DNA from: Frondihabitans sp. PAMC 28766
GTDB taxonomy: Bacteria > Actinomycetota > Actinomycetes > Actinomycetales > Microbacteriaceae
Direction: 5' to 3'
Length of the DNA stretch: 64,000 nucleotides
Assembly: GCF_001577365.1 (NCBI RefSeq)
Contig: NZ_CP014513.1
Span: 2,666,001 to 2,730,000 of the forward strand
The notes under the pieces were generated by a model. The model ran no database searches, was not told the DNA's origin, and saw only the letters and a list, made by a program, of their open reading frames with translations. A program made the position numbers and the translations under genes. Below are positions 42,664 to 50,882 of the stretch, piece after piece (position 1 is the first letter of the stretch; the number at the start of each line of letters is the position of its first letter).

Positions 42664-43227
42664 TTAGTCGTTGACGCGGCCGAGGTAGCTGCCGTCGCGC
42701 GTGTCGACCTTGACCTTGGTGCCGTTCTCGAGGAAGAGGGGCACCTGGATCTCGTAGCCGGTCTCGACGGTGGCGGGCTTGGTGCCCCCGGTCGAGCGAT
42801 CGCCCTGGAGGCCCGGCTCGGTGTACGTGACCTCGAGGATGACCGAGGCGGGGAGCTCGATGTAGAGCGGGTCGCCATCGTGCAGGGCGACCTGCACGTT
42901 CTGGTTCTCGAGCATGAAGTTCTTGGCGTCGCCCACGACGGTGGCGGGGATGTTGATCTGGTCGTAGTCGGTCGTGTCCATGAACACGTAGCCGTCGGCC
43001 TCGGCGTAGAGGTAGGTGTACTCGCGGCGGTCGACGTTGGCGAAGTCGACCTTCGTGCCGGCGTTGAACGTCTTGTCGACGACCTTGCCAGTCATGACGT
43101 TCTTCATCTTGGTACGGACGAATGCGCCGCCCTTGCCCGGCTTCACGTGCTGGAACTCGACGATGTTCCAGAGCTGGCCGTCGAGGTTGAGAACGGCGCC
43201 GTTCTTGATGTCGTTAGTGGTGGCCAT
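42664..43227 (-). CDS. efp: elongation factor P
   Basis: 187 residues from ATG 43227. Three OB-like domains. The ribosomal tip loop KPGKGGAF carries Lys32, which in actinobacteria is generally unmodified and flanked by a stabilising Pro. EF-P rescues ribosomes stalled at polyproline. Family end motif [20 protein letters not shown] is intact. Downstream partner is nusB. Confidence 0.97.
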   Translation of the reverse strand: MATTNDIKNGAVLNLDGQLWNIVEFQHVKPGKGGAFVRTKMKNVMTGKVVDKTFNAGTKVDFANVDRREYTYLYAEADGYVFMDTTDYDQINIPATVVGDAKNFMLENQNVQVALHDGDPLYIELPASVILEVTYTEPGLQGDRSTGGTKPATVETGYEIQVPLFLENGTKVKVDTRDGSYLGRVND

Positions 43228-43355
43228 GCGCGGAAGTCCTTTGTGAAGATGAAGTGAGAGGGGGCCCGGGCCCCCGTGCGTGCGGCCGCTCGGGCCATCG
43301 ACAAGTCTACCCGAGAGTCTACGCGCGCCCCTGAGGTGTGCTCCGGCTCGCGCAA

Positions 43356-43415
43356 CACCCCGCGTTTCGGCCGACCTCCCCGCGCCGCGGCGCTGGCACC
43401 TCGGCCGAAACGCGG
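43356..43415. terminator. 60-nt palindrome after the TPR gene
   Basis: Arms CCCCGCGTTTCGGCCGA (43356-43372) and the exact complement (43399-43415) enclose 26 nt that contain GCGCCGCGGCGC (43380-43391). It starts 5 bp beyond the TPR stop and lies 128 bp upstream of efp. It is a probable terminator separating the accessory block from efp. Confidence 0.75.
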
Positions 43416-43419
43416 GGTC

Positions 43420-44508
43420 TCACATGACTGCGCGCATCACGCCCGCGTAGACGAGACACACGAAGACCAGGGCACTTGCGATGATGGCGGCACCTGCCAG
43501 AACGGCGCCGAGCCCCGGGACGGAAGCCACGAGAAGTACGATCAGCACCACGGTCGAGAGGAGCACCACCGCCTGGAACGCCGCGAGCACCACGAGGCCG
43601 GGGCTGAGCCTCGGCAGGCGTCGCAGGAAGTCGGAGCCGCCCTGGCCGAGACCTCGCCGGTAGCGGCGCCACGCCAGGGCGAGGCCCACGATCATCAATA
43701 CGCCCACACCGGCGATCGCCCCCCGGACTCCCCCGGACAGGTGCGACGACCCGATGCTCATCGCCGCGATGAGTCCGACCAGCATCAGGCCGGAGAGCAG
43801 GATGCCGTTGACCCAGTCGAGCGAGCGCAGCACGGCGCGCCGGAGTCGCCGTGCGATGATGCGCGACCCCGGGTTCTCGGCGAGCATCTCCGCGAACGCG
43901 GCCGTGGCATCCCCCAACTTATTGCTGTCGAGCTTGACCTGCGCCAGCTGTCGCTTCGCATAAGCGTGAGCGGGGTCGAGTCGGAGGACCTCGCGATAGA
44001 AGGTCTCCGCGCCGTCGATGAAGCCCTTCGAGTGGGCGAGCCGAGCACTGACCAGTAAGGCGCCGGGCTCGTTCGGAGCCAGCGCAACGGCCTCTTGGGC
44101 TGCATCCCAGGTGTCCTCCGTCACGCGATTGTTCTCGATGTCGACCTCCACTCGTTGAGCATGGGTGACCCAGTTTCCGGGGGCGAGATCGATCGCCGTC
44201 AGAGCCGCCTTCAGCGCCTCATGATGGTCCCGATTGCGCGAGGCCGATGCCGCGACGAGACGCCACGCCCATTCGTTCGACGGATCGGCCTGGACGGCCT
44301 TTCGGGCCCACTCGAGGGATGCGCGAGTGGCGCGCACTTGCAGGCTGGCCTCGGCCATCAGAAGGACGGTGGCGTGACTGACGTCGCCTTGCCCCGTCAG
44401 TTTCGTCAGAATGCGATGCGCCTCTTTCGGCCGGCCGAGGTCGAGGCACAGCTGTGCAATGGTCACATCGTCGTCGTCCCTCGTCGCCGAGGCCCCCTGC
44501 GTCGTCAT
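43420..44508 (-). CDS. TPR-repeat membrane protein
   Basis: 362 residues from ATG 44508. Residues 10-215 are tetratricopeptide-like helical repeats (LCLDLGRPKEAHRILTKL; ASLEWARKAVQADPSNEWAW; FYREVLRLDPAHAYAKRQLA). They are followed by four hydrophobic segments (about 225-250, 258-278, 305-328, 335-358). The TPR part would be cytosolic and offer a protein-binding surface. No known family name. It lies 4 bp downstream of the PadR-linked membrane gene, so the three genes may form one transcript. Confidence 0.75.
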   Translation of the reverse strand: MTTQGASATRDDDDVTIAQLCLDLGRPKEAHRILTKLTGQGDVSHATVLLMAEASLQVRATRASLEWARKAVQADPSNEWAWRLVAASASRNRDHHEALKAALTAIDLAPGNWVTHAQRVEVDIENNRVTEDTWDAAQEAVALAPNEPGALLVSARLAHSKGFIDGAETFYREVLRLDPAHAYAKRQLAQVKLDSNKLGDATAAFAEMLAENPGSRIIARRLRRAVLRSLDWVNGILLSGLMLVGLIAAMSIGSSHLSGGVRGAIAGVGVLMIVGLALAWRRYRRGLGQGGSDFLRRLPRLSPGLVVLAAFQAVVLLSTVVLIVLLVASVPGLGAVLAGAAIIASALVFVCLVYAGVMRAVM

Positions 44509-44512
44509 GTCG

Positions 44513-45337
44513 TCAGTGTGGCTGGAGGCGCCGTGCCGTGCCACCCCACGATCGGGTGGCGCGCGTGCCCAGGATGCCGGCGGCGAGGCAGCCGACGAAC
44601 GGCACGAGGATCAATAGCCAGCGCAGCCCGAACTGCAGCGTCACGGGCAGGCCGTCGGCGCCCCGGTCGAAGACGGCGATCGACCACGTCACGGCGAAGA
44701 TCGCCACCGGCAGGGCGACGAGCAGCCACCGAACGCCTCGGACCCTGTGTGCGGCGAACCAGATCGCCGTCACAGCGGCGTACGTGATTGCGAACCACAT
44801 CCAGTCCAGCGACGTGAAGAGTCGGAACACCCCGAGCAGCTCGCCCCCGAAGATCGCGATGACGGGCAGGACGGCCGCGCTCGACAGGCCGCGGCGCGCG
44901 CGTCCTGCTCCGTCGATCAGGGCGAGGGCCGCGATGAACGCGAGGCCGGGGACGAGGGAGACGAATGCCGCGCTGACGTGGACGAGGGCGTGGAACCATG
45001 GACTCTGCTCGTACCGGTCGAGCAGATCGAGCAGCACGACGCCGAACACCATCGACGCGAACGCGAGCGCGATGAGAAGCGGCGCCAGGCGGACGGCGCG
45101 CGGGCCGCGGGATCCTGCAGCCACGGCCTCGCCCCAGGTCGAGCGACGACCCGAGCGACGGTGGAAGAGCGCCGTCGTGAACGCGCCCATCGCGAGCCGG
45201 AAGGCGCTCAGGTCGAGGTCGGCTGCGCCGTCGAGGTCGGCGAGCCACTGCTCGCGGCGGGTCTCGCGGTGCGCTTCGGGCGAGAGGGCGACAGCGGCCT
45301 CGACGAGGCGGCGGCTGAGGGGGCGAGCGGCGGTCAC
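44513..45337 (-). CDS. multi-pass membrane protein linked to PadR
   Basis: 274 residues from GTG 45337, sharing GTGA with the padR stop. A soluble N-terminal part (1-55, LSPEAHRETRREQWLADLDGA) precedes about seven hydrophobic helices. Genes of this kind after a PadR regulator are common in actinobacteria and often look like permease-prefix or stress-response membrane proteins. No transport motif is seen, so function is open. Confidence 0.72.
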   Translation of the reverse strand: MTAARPLSRRLVEAAVALSPEAHRETRREQWLADLDGAADLDLSAFRLAMGAFTTALFHRRSGRRSTWGEAVAAGSRGPRAVRLAPLLIALAFASMVFGVVLLDLLDRYEQSPWFHALVHVSAAFVSLVPGLAFIAALALIDGAGRARRGLSSAAVLPVIAIFGGELLGVFRLFTSLDWMWFAITYAAVTAIWFAAHRVRGVRWLLVALPVAIFAVTWSIAVFDRGADGLPVTLQFGLRWLLILVPFVGCLAAGILGTRATRSWGGTARRLQPH

Positions 45338-45720
45338 GAGGTCACCGCCCGACCCGAGCCGCCGGCCGAGCCGCTCGCCGAGTCGCTCGCCGAGCCGCTC
45401 GCCGAGGCGCTGCGCGACGGGCGGGCCGCGGCCACGGCCCGCCGGGCATCCGCGGTCTCGTGCAGCTCCTGTGCGGCGACCCGGCCCTCGGGCGTGAACT
45501 CGTAGAGGCGCCGGCGCGGCCCGCTGCGCTCGCCCTCGGCCTCCCATGAGCCGACGATCCAGCCCTGGCGCTCGAGGCGCTCGAGGATCGGGTAGATCGT
45601 GCCGGACGGCCGCCCGGTCGCCTTGATGACGACAAGGCCCCAAAGCGGCCCGTCGTCGCTGTCGAGCAGCGCCTCGAGCACGTCGAGCGTCGGGGCGGTG
45701 ACGCGTTGGATCGGTTCCAT
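45334..45720 (-). CDS. PadR-family transcriptional regulator
   Basis: 128 residues from ATG 45720. Winged helix about 8-85 (LDVLEALLDSDDGPLWGLVVIKATGRPSGTIYPILERLE; key parts TGRPSGTIYPIL and RRRLYEFTPEGR). It is followed by a Ser/Ala/Gly-rich tail encoded by 12-bp near-repeats (45350-45415). PadR regulators usually repress the gene next to them, here the membrane protein with which the gene overlaps. Confidence 0.88.
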   Translation of the reverse strand: MEPIQRVTAPTLDVLEALLDSDDGPLWGLVVIKATGRPSGTIYPILERLERQGWIVGSWEAEGERSGPRRRLYEFTPEGRVAAQELHETADARRAVAAARPSRSASASGSASDSASGSAGGSGRAVTS

Positions 45721-45808
45721 GGCGCTAACCTAGCTATGTCGATTAGGCGCTGTCAAGAGCGAACGTCCCACGAGCACCATGCCCCCAAGCACAGGGGCCG
45801 TGAGGGGG

Positions 45809-46699
45809 TCAGATGCCGCGGCTGATCCTGGTGCCCGGTTTCGAGCTCGTGTAGTCGGCCTCGTCGAGGATCTCGTCTTCGAGCTCGTCGTCGGCGGGGC
45901 CGCGGCGCGCCCTGCGATACTCCCGGCGCTCGTCGAGCCACCGTCGGTCCTCCTCGTCGCTGTAGCGATTGTCGAACTCGCGGTTGATCAGCGTGAAGTA
46001 CAGCACCACTGCGACGAGGCCGGCCAGCGCGATCGCGATCGCCGTGAAGAGGGTCGGGCCGTAGTCGATGACGGGCTTCAGAATGGCGGCCGGCCGGGTG
46101 GCCACGGCCGGGCTCTCGGAGACCATCTGGCCGTAGGCGCCGGTGTAGGTCGGCAGGTGCAGCTTGCTCTGGAGGTCGGGCAGGCCGATGACGGCGACCT
46201 CGTCGGACCCGGGGATGTCGGTGCGACCGGAGATCTGCGGCTCGGACGCGGCGAGACGCGCCGTGACTGTCACGCGCCCGGATGGAGGGGCCGGGATCGA
46301 GTCGGGGTAGTCGTGCGTCGTGCCGGTGGCGAGCCAGCCGCGGTCGACGATGAACACCGACCCGGATGCCGTCTGCAGAGGCACGAGCACCTCGAACCCG
46401 GGGTTGTCGTTGTACGACCGATCACGTGCGAGGAAGGTCTTCGAGGAGAGGTAGTGCCCCGAGACACTGACCTTTCTGAACTGGTCGTCGGCGGAGTACG
46501 CCTCGCGGTCGGGAAGCAACGCGCCGATCGCGACCGGCCTCTGGTCGTAGTTCTGGTTCTGCAGGTGGAGGGCGGAGACGACCTGGCCGAAGGTGTGCCA
46601 CTGCCAAGCCGACCCGATCACGCAGATGATCGTGAACACGAGGGCGCCTGCCCCGAACTGCAGCCACTTGCGTTCGAGAACGAATCTCCACTGCTGCAC
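45809..46699 (-). CDS. SURF1-family cytochrome oxidase assembly protein
   Basis: 296 residues from GTG 46699 with AGGAGG close upstream. Two transmembrane helices (about 13-35 and 223-247) flank a large extracytoplasmic domain. Signatures are GSAWQWHTF after helix 1, VDRGWLATG in the middle and GPTLFTAIAIALAGLVAVVLYF at the second helix. SURF1 proteins help insert haem a into cytochrome c oxidase subunit I. The acidic C-terminal tail (ERREYRRARRGPADDELEDE) is cytosolic. Confidence 0.88.
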   Translation of the reverse strand: MQQWRFVLERKWLQFGAGALVFTIICVIGSAWQWHTFGQVVSALHLQNQNYDQRPVAIGALLPDREAYSADDQFRKVSVSGHYLSSKTFLARDRSYNDNPGFEVLVPLQTASGSVFIVDRGWLATGTTHDYPDSIPAPPSGRVTVTARLAASEPQISGRTDIPGSDEVAVIGLPDLQSKLHLPTYTGAYGQMVSESPAVATRPAAILKPVIDYGPTLFTAIAIALAGLVAVVLYFTLINREFDNRYSDEEDRRWLDERREYRRARRGPADDELEDEILDEADYTSSKPGTRISRGI

Positions 46700-46779
46700 C
46701 GTGTCTCCTCCTGGCCTCGTCCGAACCGTAGTGGATCCGGCCAAGAGCCACCTGGCCGTGCGGTTGCGGTGCTCGAGGT

Positions 46780-47514
46780 TCAGCGCCGCCGCCGGCCGTC
46801 CCAGATCGCCTGCAGCGGCGGGTACAGCTCGGCGTGGTCGCGCGGCAGGGCCTCCTTCACCCGCCGGCTCTCGTCGTCGGCGAGGATCTCGACCTCGCCG
46901 CGCTCGATCCCGTCGAGAGTCTGCGCGACGACATCCTGCGGGCTGACCTTCGGGGCCCTGACCCGAGTCACCATCTCGGTGTCGATGAAGCCCGCGTGCA
47001 CGGCCGTCACGAGGGTGCCCTGCTCGTGCAGCTCGAGTCGGACCGCGTTGGTCAACGACCATGCGGCCGCCTTCGAGGCACCGTAGCCGCCGCTGGCCAC
47101 GGGGGCGATCCAGCTCGCGACCGAGAGCACGTTGACGATCGCTCCCCCGCCGTTCCGGGCCAGCACCGGTGCGAAGGCCCGGCACAGGCGCAGCGTGCCG
47201 AAGAAGTTCACCTCCATCTCGTCGCGCGCGGCCTCGTCGGTCTCGGCGGCGATGAGCGGGTCGAGTCGCATGATGCCAGCGTTGTTGATCAGGATCTCGA
47301 CGTCACCGCAGCGTTCGGCCGCAGCCGTGACGAGCGCTGCGTCCGTGACGTCGAGCGGGATCGTCACCACGCGTGGGTCGTCGCTCACCGGGTGCCCCGG
47401 CCGAGTGCCGGCGTAGACCCGGGCCGCGCCCCGTTCGAGCAGCGCCTCGACGAAGGCGGAGCCGAGCCCACGGTTCGCGCCCGTGACGAAGGCGACCGAG
47501 TCGGCTACCTTCAC
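46780..47514 (-). CDS. short-chain dehydrogenase/reductase
   Basis: 244 residues from GTG 47514, which overlaps the dienelactone-hydrolase stop by GTGA. TGANRGLGSAFVEALL is the cofactor loop, then NNAG, catalytic Ser in VLSVASW and Tyr-Lys in YGASKAA. The C-terminal half lacks the usual lid motif of the ketoreductase group, as in SDR6-like oxidoreductases. Coupled expression with the hydrolase suggests a shared catabolic task; the substrate is unknown. Confidence 0.85.
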   Translation of the reverse strand: MKVADSVAFVTGANRGLGSAFVEALLERGAARVYAGTRPGHPVSDDPRVVTIPLDVTDAALVTAAAERCGDVEILINNAGIMRLDPLIAAETDEAARDEMEVNFFGTLRLCRAFAPVLARNGGGAIVNVLSVASWIAPVASGGYGASKAAAWSLTNAVRLELHEQGTLVTAVHAGFIDTEMVTRVRAPKVSPQDVVAQTLDGIERGEVEILADDESRRVKEALPRDHAELYPPLQAIWDGRRRR

Positions 47515-48323
47515 GGCGCCACCGGTGCCAGCCGCTCGCGGAGGAAGGCGACCACCCGCTCGCGCGCGGCCAGAGCCGGGTGCCCCTTCACCTCGCGCAC
47601 CTCGTGTGTCAGCACCGAGTGCGCAGACCCGGCGAAGCCCCACTCGTTGCCCGGCGACGAGTCGAGCTGGATCACCTCGAAGGCGTCGCCGAGCTTCCGC
47701 TTGATGGCGTCGAAGCGGGCGGGCGGCACCACGGAGTCGTTGCTGAACCGCAGCCCGATCGCACAGACGGCGCCCTCGTTCGCGCGCTGGGCGATGCGAT
47801 CGAATTCGGCGACCGAGACGCTCGGATCCTGCCTCGCGGCCTTGGAGATCGGGAAGGGCACGCCGGGCTGGCTCAGCACCGAGGCCGCCACCGAGTCGTC
47901 GACCGCCGCGGCCAGGGCGAAGCCGCCGGTGAAGCACATGCCGATCACGCCGACGGACCCGCCGGTGCGGGATGCGAGGTCGGAGGCGACCGCGCGCAGG
48001 TAGTCGGTGATCGGGCGGTGGGCGTTCGTGGCGAAGGCGCGGAACTCGGCGGCGACACAAAGGCGGGCCACGACGCGCAGGGCGTAGCCGGCAGAGACGG
48101 GCCGCCCGGGCTCGCCGAACGGCGACGGGATGACCACGGTGAAGCCCTCGTCGACGAGGTGGTCGGCGAGGCCCAACACCTCGGTCGTGATGCCCGGAAC
48201 CTCGGGGATCAGCACGACGCCGGGGCCGGCCCCCTTCTCGAAGCAGTCGTACGTCAGCCCGCCTCCGGTGAAGGGCGAGCGCACCCAGCCGGTGAGGTCG
48301 GATTCGGGTGCTCTCGTCGGCAT
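47511..48323 (-). CDS. dienelactone hydrolase family protein
   Basis: 270 residues from ATG 48323. Alpha/beta hydrolase: oxyanion region VLIPEVPGITTEV, nucleophile Cys130 in GVIGMCFTGGFA (cysteine as in true dienelactone hydrolases), and the late His in FAGSAHSVLTHEV region. It probably hydrolyses a lactone or ester. There is no signal peptide. Together with the SDR gene it forms a two-gene unit. Confidence 0.85.
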   Translation of the reverse strand: MPTRAPESDLTGWVRSPFTGGGLTYDCFEKGAGPGVVLIPEVPGITTEVLGLADHLVDEGFTVVIPSPFGEPGRPVSAGYALRVVARLCVAAEFRAFATNAHRPITDYLRAVASDLASRTGGSVGVIGMCFTGGFALAAAVDDSVAASVLSQPGVPFPISKAARQDPSVSVAEFDRIAQRANEGAVCAIGLRFSNDSVVPPARFDAIKRKLGDAFEVIQLDSSPGNEWGFAGSAHSVLTHEVREVKGHPALAARERVVAFLRERLAPVAP

Positions 48324-48363
48324 CGTGCGTCCTCTCGGGCGCGGCCGCTCGGCGGCGCCAGGG

Positions 48364-48540
48364 TCAGCGTACGGCTGCGGGGACGGTTGTGGCCGCGGTC
48401 GCCGGCACGGTCGCCTCATGGCGACGGCGGTTCTTGACGGGCTCCAGGATCAGTCGCGCGACGAGATTGCGCGACACGAACCACGCGGTGTCGGCGAGCC
48501 CGAGGGCCAGGCCGAACGCTGCCATCCTGATCTGCTCCAT
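48364..48540 (-). CDS. possible small protein (58 residues)
   Basis: ATG 48540 opens a short frame (MEQIRMAAFGLALGLADTAW) with one amphipathic or hydrophobic stretch followed by a basic and Ala/Thr-rich tail. A GGAGG lies about 15 bases upstream. The region would otherwise be 300 bp without a gene. It diverges from the plus-strand membrane gene. Evidence is only frame and composition; it may be spurious. Confidence 0.3.
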   Translation of the reverse strand: MEQIRMAAFGLALGLADTAWFVSRNLVARLILEPVKNRRRHEATVPATAATTVPAAVR

Positions 48541-48622
48541 GCCGCCAGCCTGCGCCTCCCGCAGCCGCTCGGCGCAGTCCCAGTTCGGGTGCCGCCCGCC
48601 GCCCCGGAGTACGGTCGGCCCC

Positions 48623-49108
48623 ATGAGGGCGAGGAAGCCGCGGCCACCGGTCTGGGAGCAGGGCACGTCTCGCGCCTACCGCGAAGGTCGGCTGCAGGAT
48701 CCCGGTTCGCCGGTTCCGCCCCCGCGGCGGGTGCTCTTCGCGGGCATCTGGGTGCTCCAGACTGCAGCCGTGGCAGCCCTGGTCACGTCGTTCGTGCTCG
48801 ATACCACGACGAAGGTCGACTTCTTCTGGGTCTACTACCCGGGTTACGCCGGCTTCCTCGTCAGCAACGGCTTCTTGCGAGGGTGGTCGAGACGGCGGGG
48901 GCCGTCCACGCGGCGGACGAAAGGTCTTGTCGTGGTGAGCTCGATCGTGCTGGCCGCGTGGATCACCGTGACGATCCTGAACGGCTCGCTCTGGCATGGG
49001 CGCGGCCCCGGGGTTGCGATCCCGCTGGCTGCGGTCGGCCTGGTCGTCGGTCTCGGCTGGGCGGTCTCGCTGTACCGCGCTGGCGGCGCCGGCTGGCGCT
49101 GGCGCTGA
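48623..49108 (+). CDS. hypothetical membrane protein
   Basis: 161 residues from ATG 48623. A basic N-terminus (1-32), then four hydrophobic helices (about 37-55, 62-82, 98-116, 126-146) and a Gly/Arg/Trp tail. No family is recognised. One of the few plus-strand genes, it converges on aroQ with a palindrome between. A longer frame to 48308 overlaps the divergent genes and is rejected. Confidence 0.6.
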   Translation: MRARKPRPPVWEQGTSRAYREGRLQDPGSPVPPPRRVLFAGIWVLQTAAVAALVTSFVLDTTTKVDFFWVYYPGYAGFLVSNGFLRGWSRRRGPSTRRTKGLVVVSSIVLAAWITVTILNGSLWHGRGPGVAIPLAAVGLVVGLGWAVSLYRAGGAGWRWR

Positions 49109-49131
49109 CCGTCTCGGCCGGTGCCGTGCGT

Positions 49132-49200
49132 CGAGGCACCACCGATCAGACGAGAAACGGCCCCGCGGAGGGCGGAATCGGTCGGATCGGAGGTGCCTCG
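49132..49200. terminator. palindrome between the membrane gene and aroQ
   Basis: 20-nt arms (49132-49151 and 49181-49200; common part CGAGGCACC, CCGATC, GAC) pair with two mismatches around a 29-nt loop. It lies 24 bp after the plus-strand stop and 49 bp beyond the aroQ stop, between converging genes, so it is a likely two-way terminator. Confidence 0.65.
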
Positions 49201-49203
49201 GCG

Positions 49204-49245
49204 GCGCCGGGCGCTGGGCGCTGGGCGCCGGGCGCCGGGCGCCGG
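49204..49245. repeat. six 7-bp tandem units next to the aroQ stop
   Basis: GCGCCGG (four copies) and GCGCTGG (two copies) repeat head to tail right up to the aroQ stop codon. Such short G/C tandem repeats are prone to slippage. Confidence 0.8.
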
Positions 49246-49248
49246 GCG

Positions 49249-49755
49249 TCAGCCGGCCGAAGGCGCGGCGGGAGCGGCGGCCGCGGCGCGCAACTGCACA
49301 CGCTCGGCGGCGGCACGCACGGCGAGGCGGTAGGAGTCGACGCCGAGACCCGCGATGATGCCAGTCGACACGGCCGAGATGACGCCGGCGGCGCGGAAGT
49401 CGTCGCGCGACGCCGGGTTGGCGAGGTGGACTTCGATCAGCGGCAGGCCGGTGTCGACCACCAGGGCTGCCGCGTCGCGCAGCGCGTACGAGTAGTGCGT
49501 GAACCCGCCCGGGTCGAGCACGACGCCCCAGCCGTCGTCGGCCGCCTGGTGCAGCCACGTGATGAGTTCGGCCTCGTCGTCGGTCTGCCGGAAGTCGACG
49601 GCGACGTCGACGAGGCCGTCGAGCCCTTCGAGGCCGCGGCGGAGCTCGGCCACCGACTCGTTCGCACCGGAGCCCTGCCCGGCGGCCGCGCCGCCGGGCA
49701 GACGTAGGCCCCGCCGCCCGATGTCGGGGCCGACGACCACGAGGACGGTCGTCAC
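49249..49755 (-). CDS. aroQ: type II 3-dehydroquinate dehydratase, divergent active site
   Basis: 168 residues from GTG 49755 (GTGA overlap with aroB). The fold motifs are present: GPDIGRRGLR, ITWLHQAADD, DPGGFTHYSYALRDA, IEVHLANP with the catalytic His, and STGIIAGLGVDSYRLA. However, the lid that normally reads REPxxYG, with the catalytic Tyr, is LRLPGGAAAGQGSG here and has no Tyr. The Asn of GPN is Asp. Activity may be altered. The position after aroC-aroK-aroB leaves little doubt about ancestry. The Ala-rich C-terminal tail is extra. Confidence 0.85.
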   Translation of the reverse strand: MTTVLVVVGPDIGRRGLRLPGGAAAGQGSGANESVAELRRGLEGLDGLVDVAVDFRQTDDEAELITWLHQAADDGWGVVLDPGGFTHYSYALRDAAALVVDTGLPLIEVHLANPASRDDFRAAGVISAVSTGIIAGLGVDSYRLAVRAAAERVQLRAAAAAPAAPSAG

Positions 49756-50882
49756 GAGCCGATCTCTTGGTAGGCCGCGAAGAGCAGGCTGTTGTCGGGC
49801 GCCTCGAGCACGGTCGGCCGGGCGATGTCGTCGAGCACGATGAACCGGAGGTGCCCGGCGCGCGCCTTCTTGTCGCGCTGCATCGTGGCGAGAAGCGTCG
49901 ACCAGCGGCCGGTCGGGTAGCTGATCGGCAAGCCGAGCGAGGTCAGGATGCTGCGGTGCCGGTCGACGACCTCGTCGGAGAGCCGCCCTGCGAGCCGCGA
50001 CAGCTCGGCGACGAAGACCATGCCGATCGACACGGCGGTCCCGTGGCGCCACTGGTATCTCTCGGCGTGCTCGATCGCGTGCCCGAGGGTGTGGCCGTAA
50101 TTCAGGATCTCGCGGAGCCCGGCCTCGGTGAAGTCCTCGCCGACCACCCGCGCCTTGAGCGCGATCGAGAGCTCGACGACGCGACGGAACTCAGGCGTGG
50201 TGGGGTCGACTACCCGATCGACGGAGGCCTCGATGATGTCGAGGATCTCGGGCTCGGCGATGAAACCGGCCTTCACGATCTCAGCGAACCCGGCCAGGAT
50301 CTCGTTGCGCGCGAGCCCGTCGAGCAGGTCGAGGTCGGCCAGCACACCGGCCGGTGCGTAGAACGAGCCGACGAGGTTCTTGCCCTCGTTCGTGTTGATG
50401 CCGGTTTTGCCGCCGACACTCGCGTCGACCATGCCGAGCACCGTGGTGGGGATCTGCACGAGCTTCACGCCGCGCAGCCAGGTCGCAGCGACGAAGCCCG
50501 CGAGGTCGGTGGTCGCTCCCCCGCCGAGCCCGACGACTGCGTCGGTGCGGGTGAAGTCGGCCTGGCCCAGGATCTGCCAGCAGAAGGCAGCCACCTCGAC
50601 CCGCTTGCCGGCCTCGGCGTCGGGCACCTCGGCCATGAGCGCCTCGTAGCCGGCGGCGACGAGGCTGGTGCGCAGCTGTTCGGCTTTCGCGCCGAGGGGC
50701 GGCGCGTGTACGATCAGCACCTTCTTGACCTTCGGCCCGAGCACGTCGGGAAGCTCGGCGACGAGGCCGCGGCCGACGAGCACGTCGTACGGGGCCGCAC
50801 CCGAGACGGAGATGACGGTGGTGGGCACGCCCACCGTGGGGGCGCCGGCATCGAGTGGCGCTGCGGCGGGGGCGTCGGTCAT
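49752..50882 (-). CDS. aroB: 3-dehydroquinate synthase
   Basis: 376 residues from ATG 50882. NAD and metal-dependent, it converts DAHP to dehydroquinate. VVGLGGGATTDLAGFVAATW, PTTVLGMVDASVGGKTGIN and the metal ligands in LNYGHTLGHAIEH are intact. The first 20 residues are Ala/Pro-rich and probably disordered. It overlaps aroK (ATGA) and aroQ (GTGA). Confidence 0.97.
   Translation of the reverse strand: MTDAPAAAPLDAGAPTVGVPTTVISVSGAAPYDVLVGRGLVAELPDVLGPKVKKVLIVHAPPLGAKAEQLRTSLVAAGYEALMAEVPDAEAGKRVEVAAFCWQILGQADFTRTDAVVGLGGGATTDLAGFVAATWLRGVKLVQIPTTVLGMVDASVGGKTGINTNEGKNLVGSFYAPAGVLADLDLLDGLARNEILAGFAEIVKAGFIAEPEILDIIEASVDRVVDPTTPEFRRVVELSIALKARVVGEDFTEAGLREILNYGHTLGHAIEHAERYQWRHGTAVSIGMVFVAELSRLAGRLSDEVVDRHRSILTSLGLPISYPTGRWSTLLATMQRDKKARAGHLRFIVLDDIARPTVLEAPDNSLLFAAYQEIGS

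Noticed and set aside
48308..48622. N-terminal extension of the plus-strand membrane protein
   Set aside because: It would overlap the dienelactone-hydrolase start region and adds only Arg/Pro-rich sequence; ATG 48623 starts just before the first clear membrane segment.
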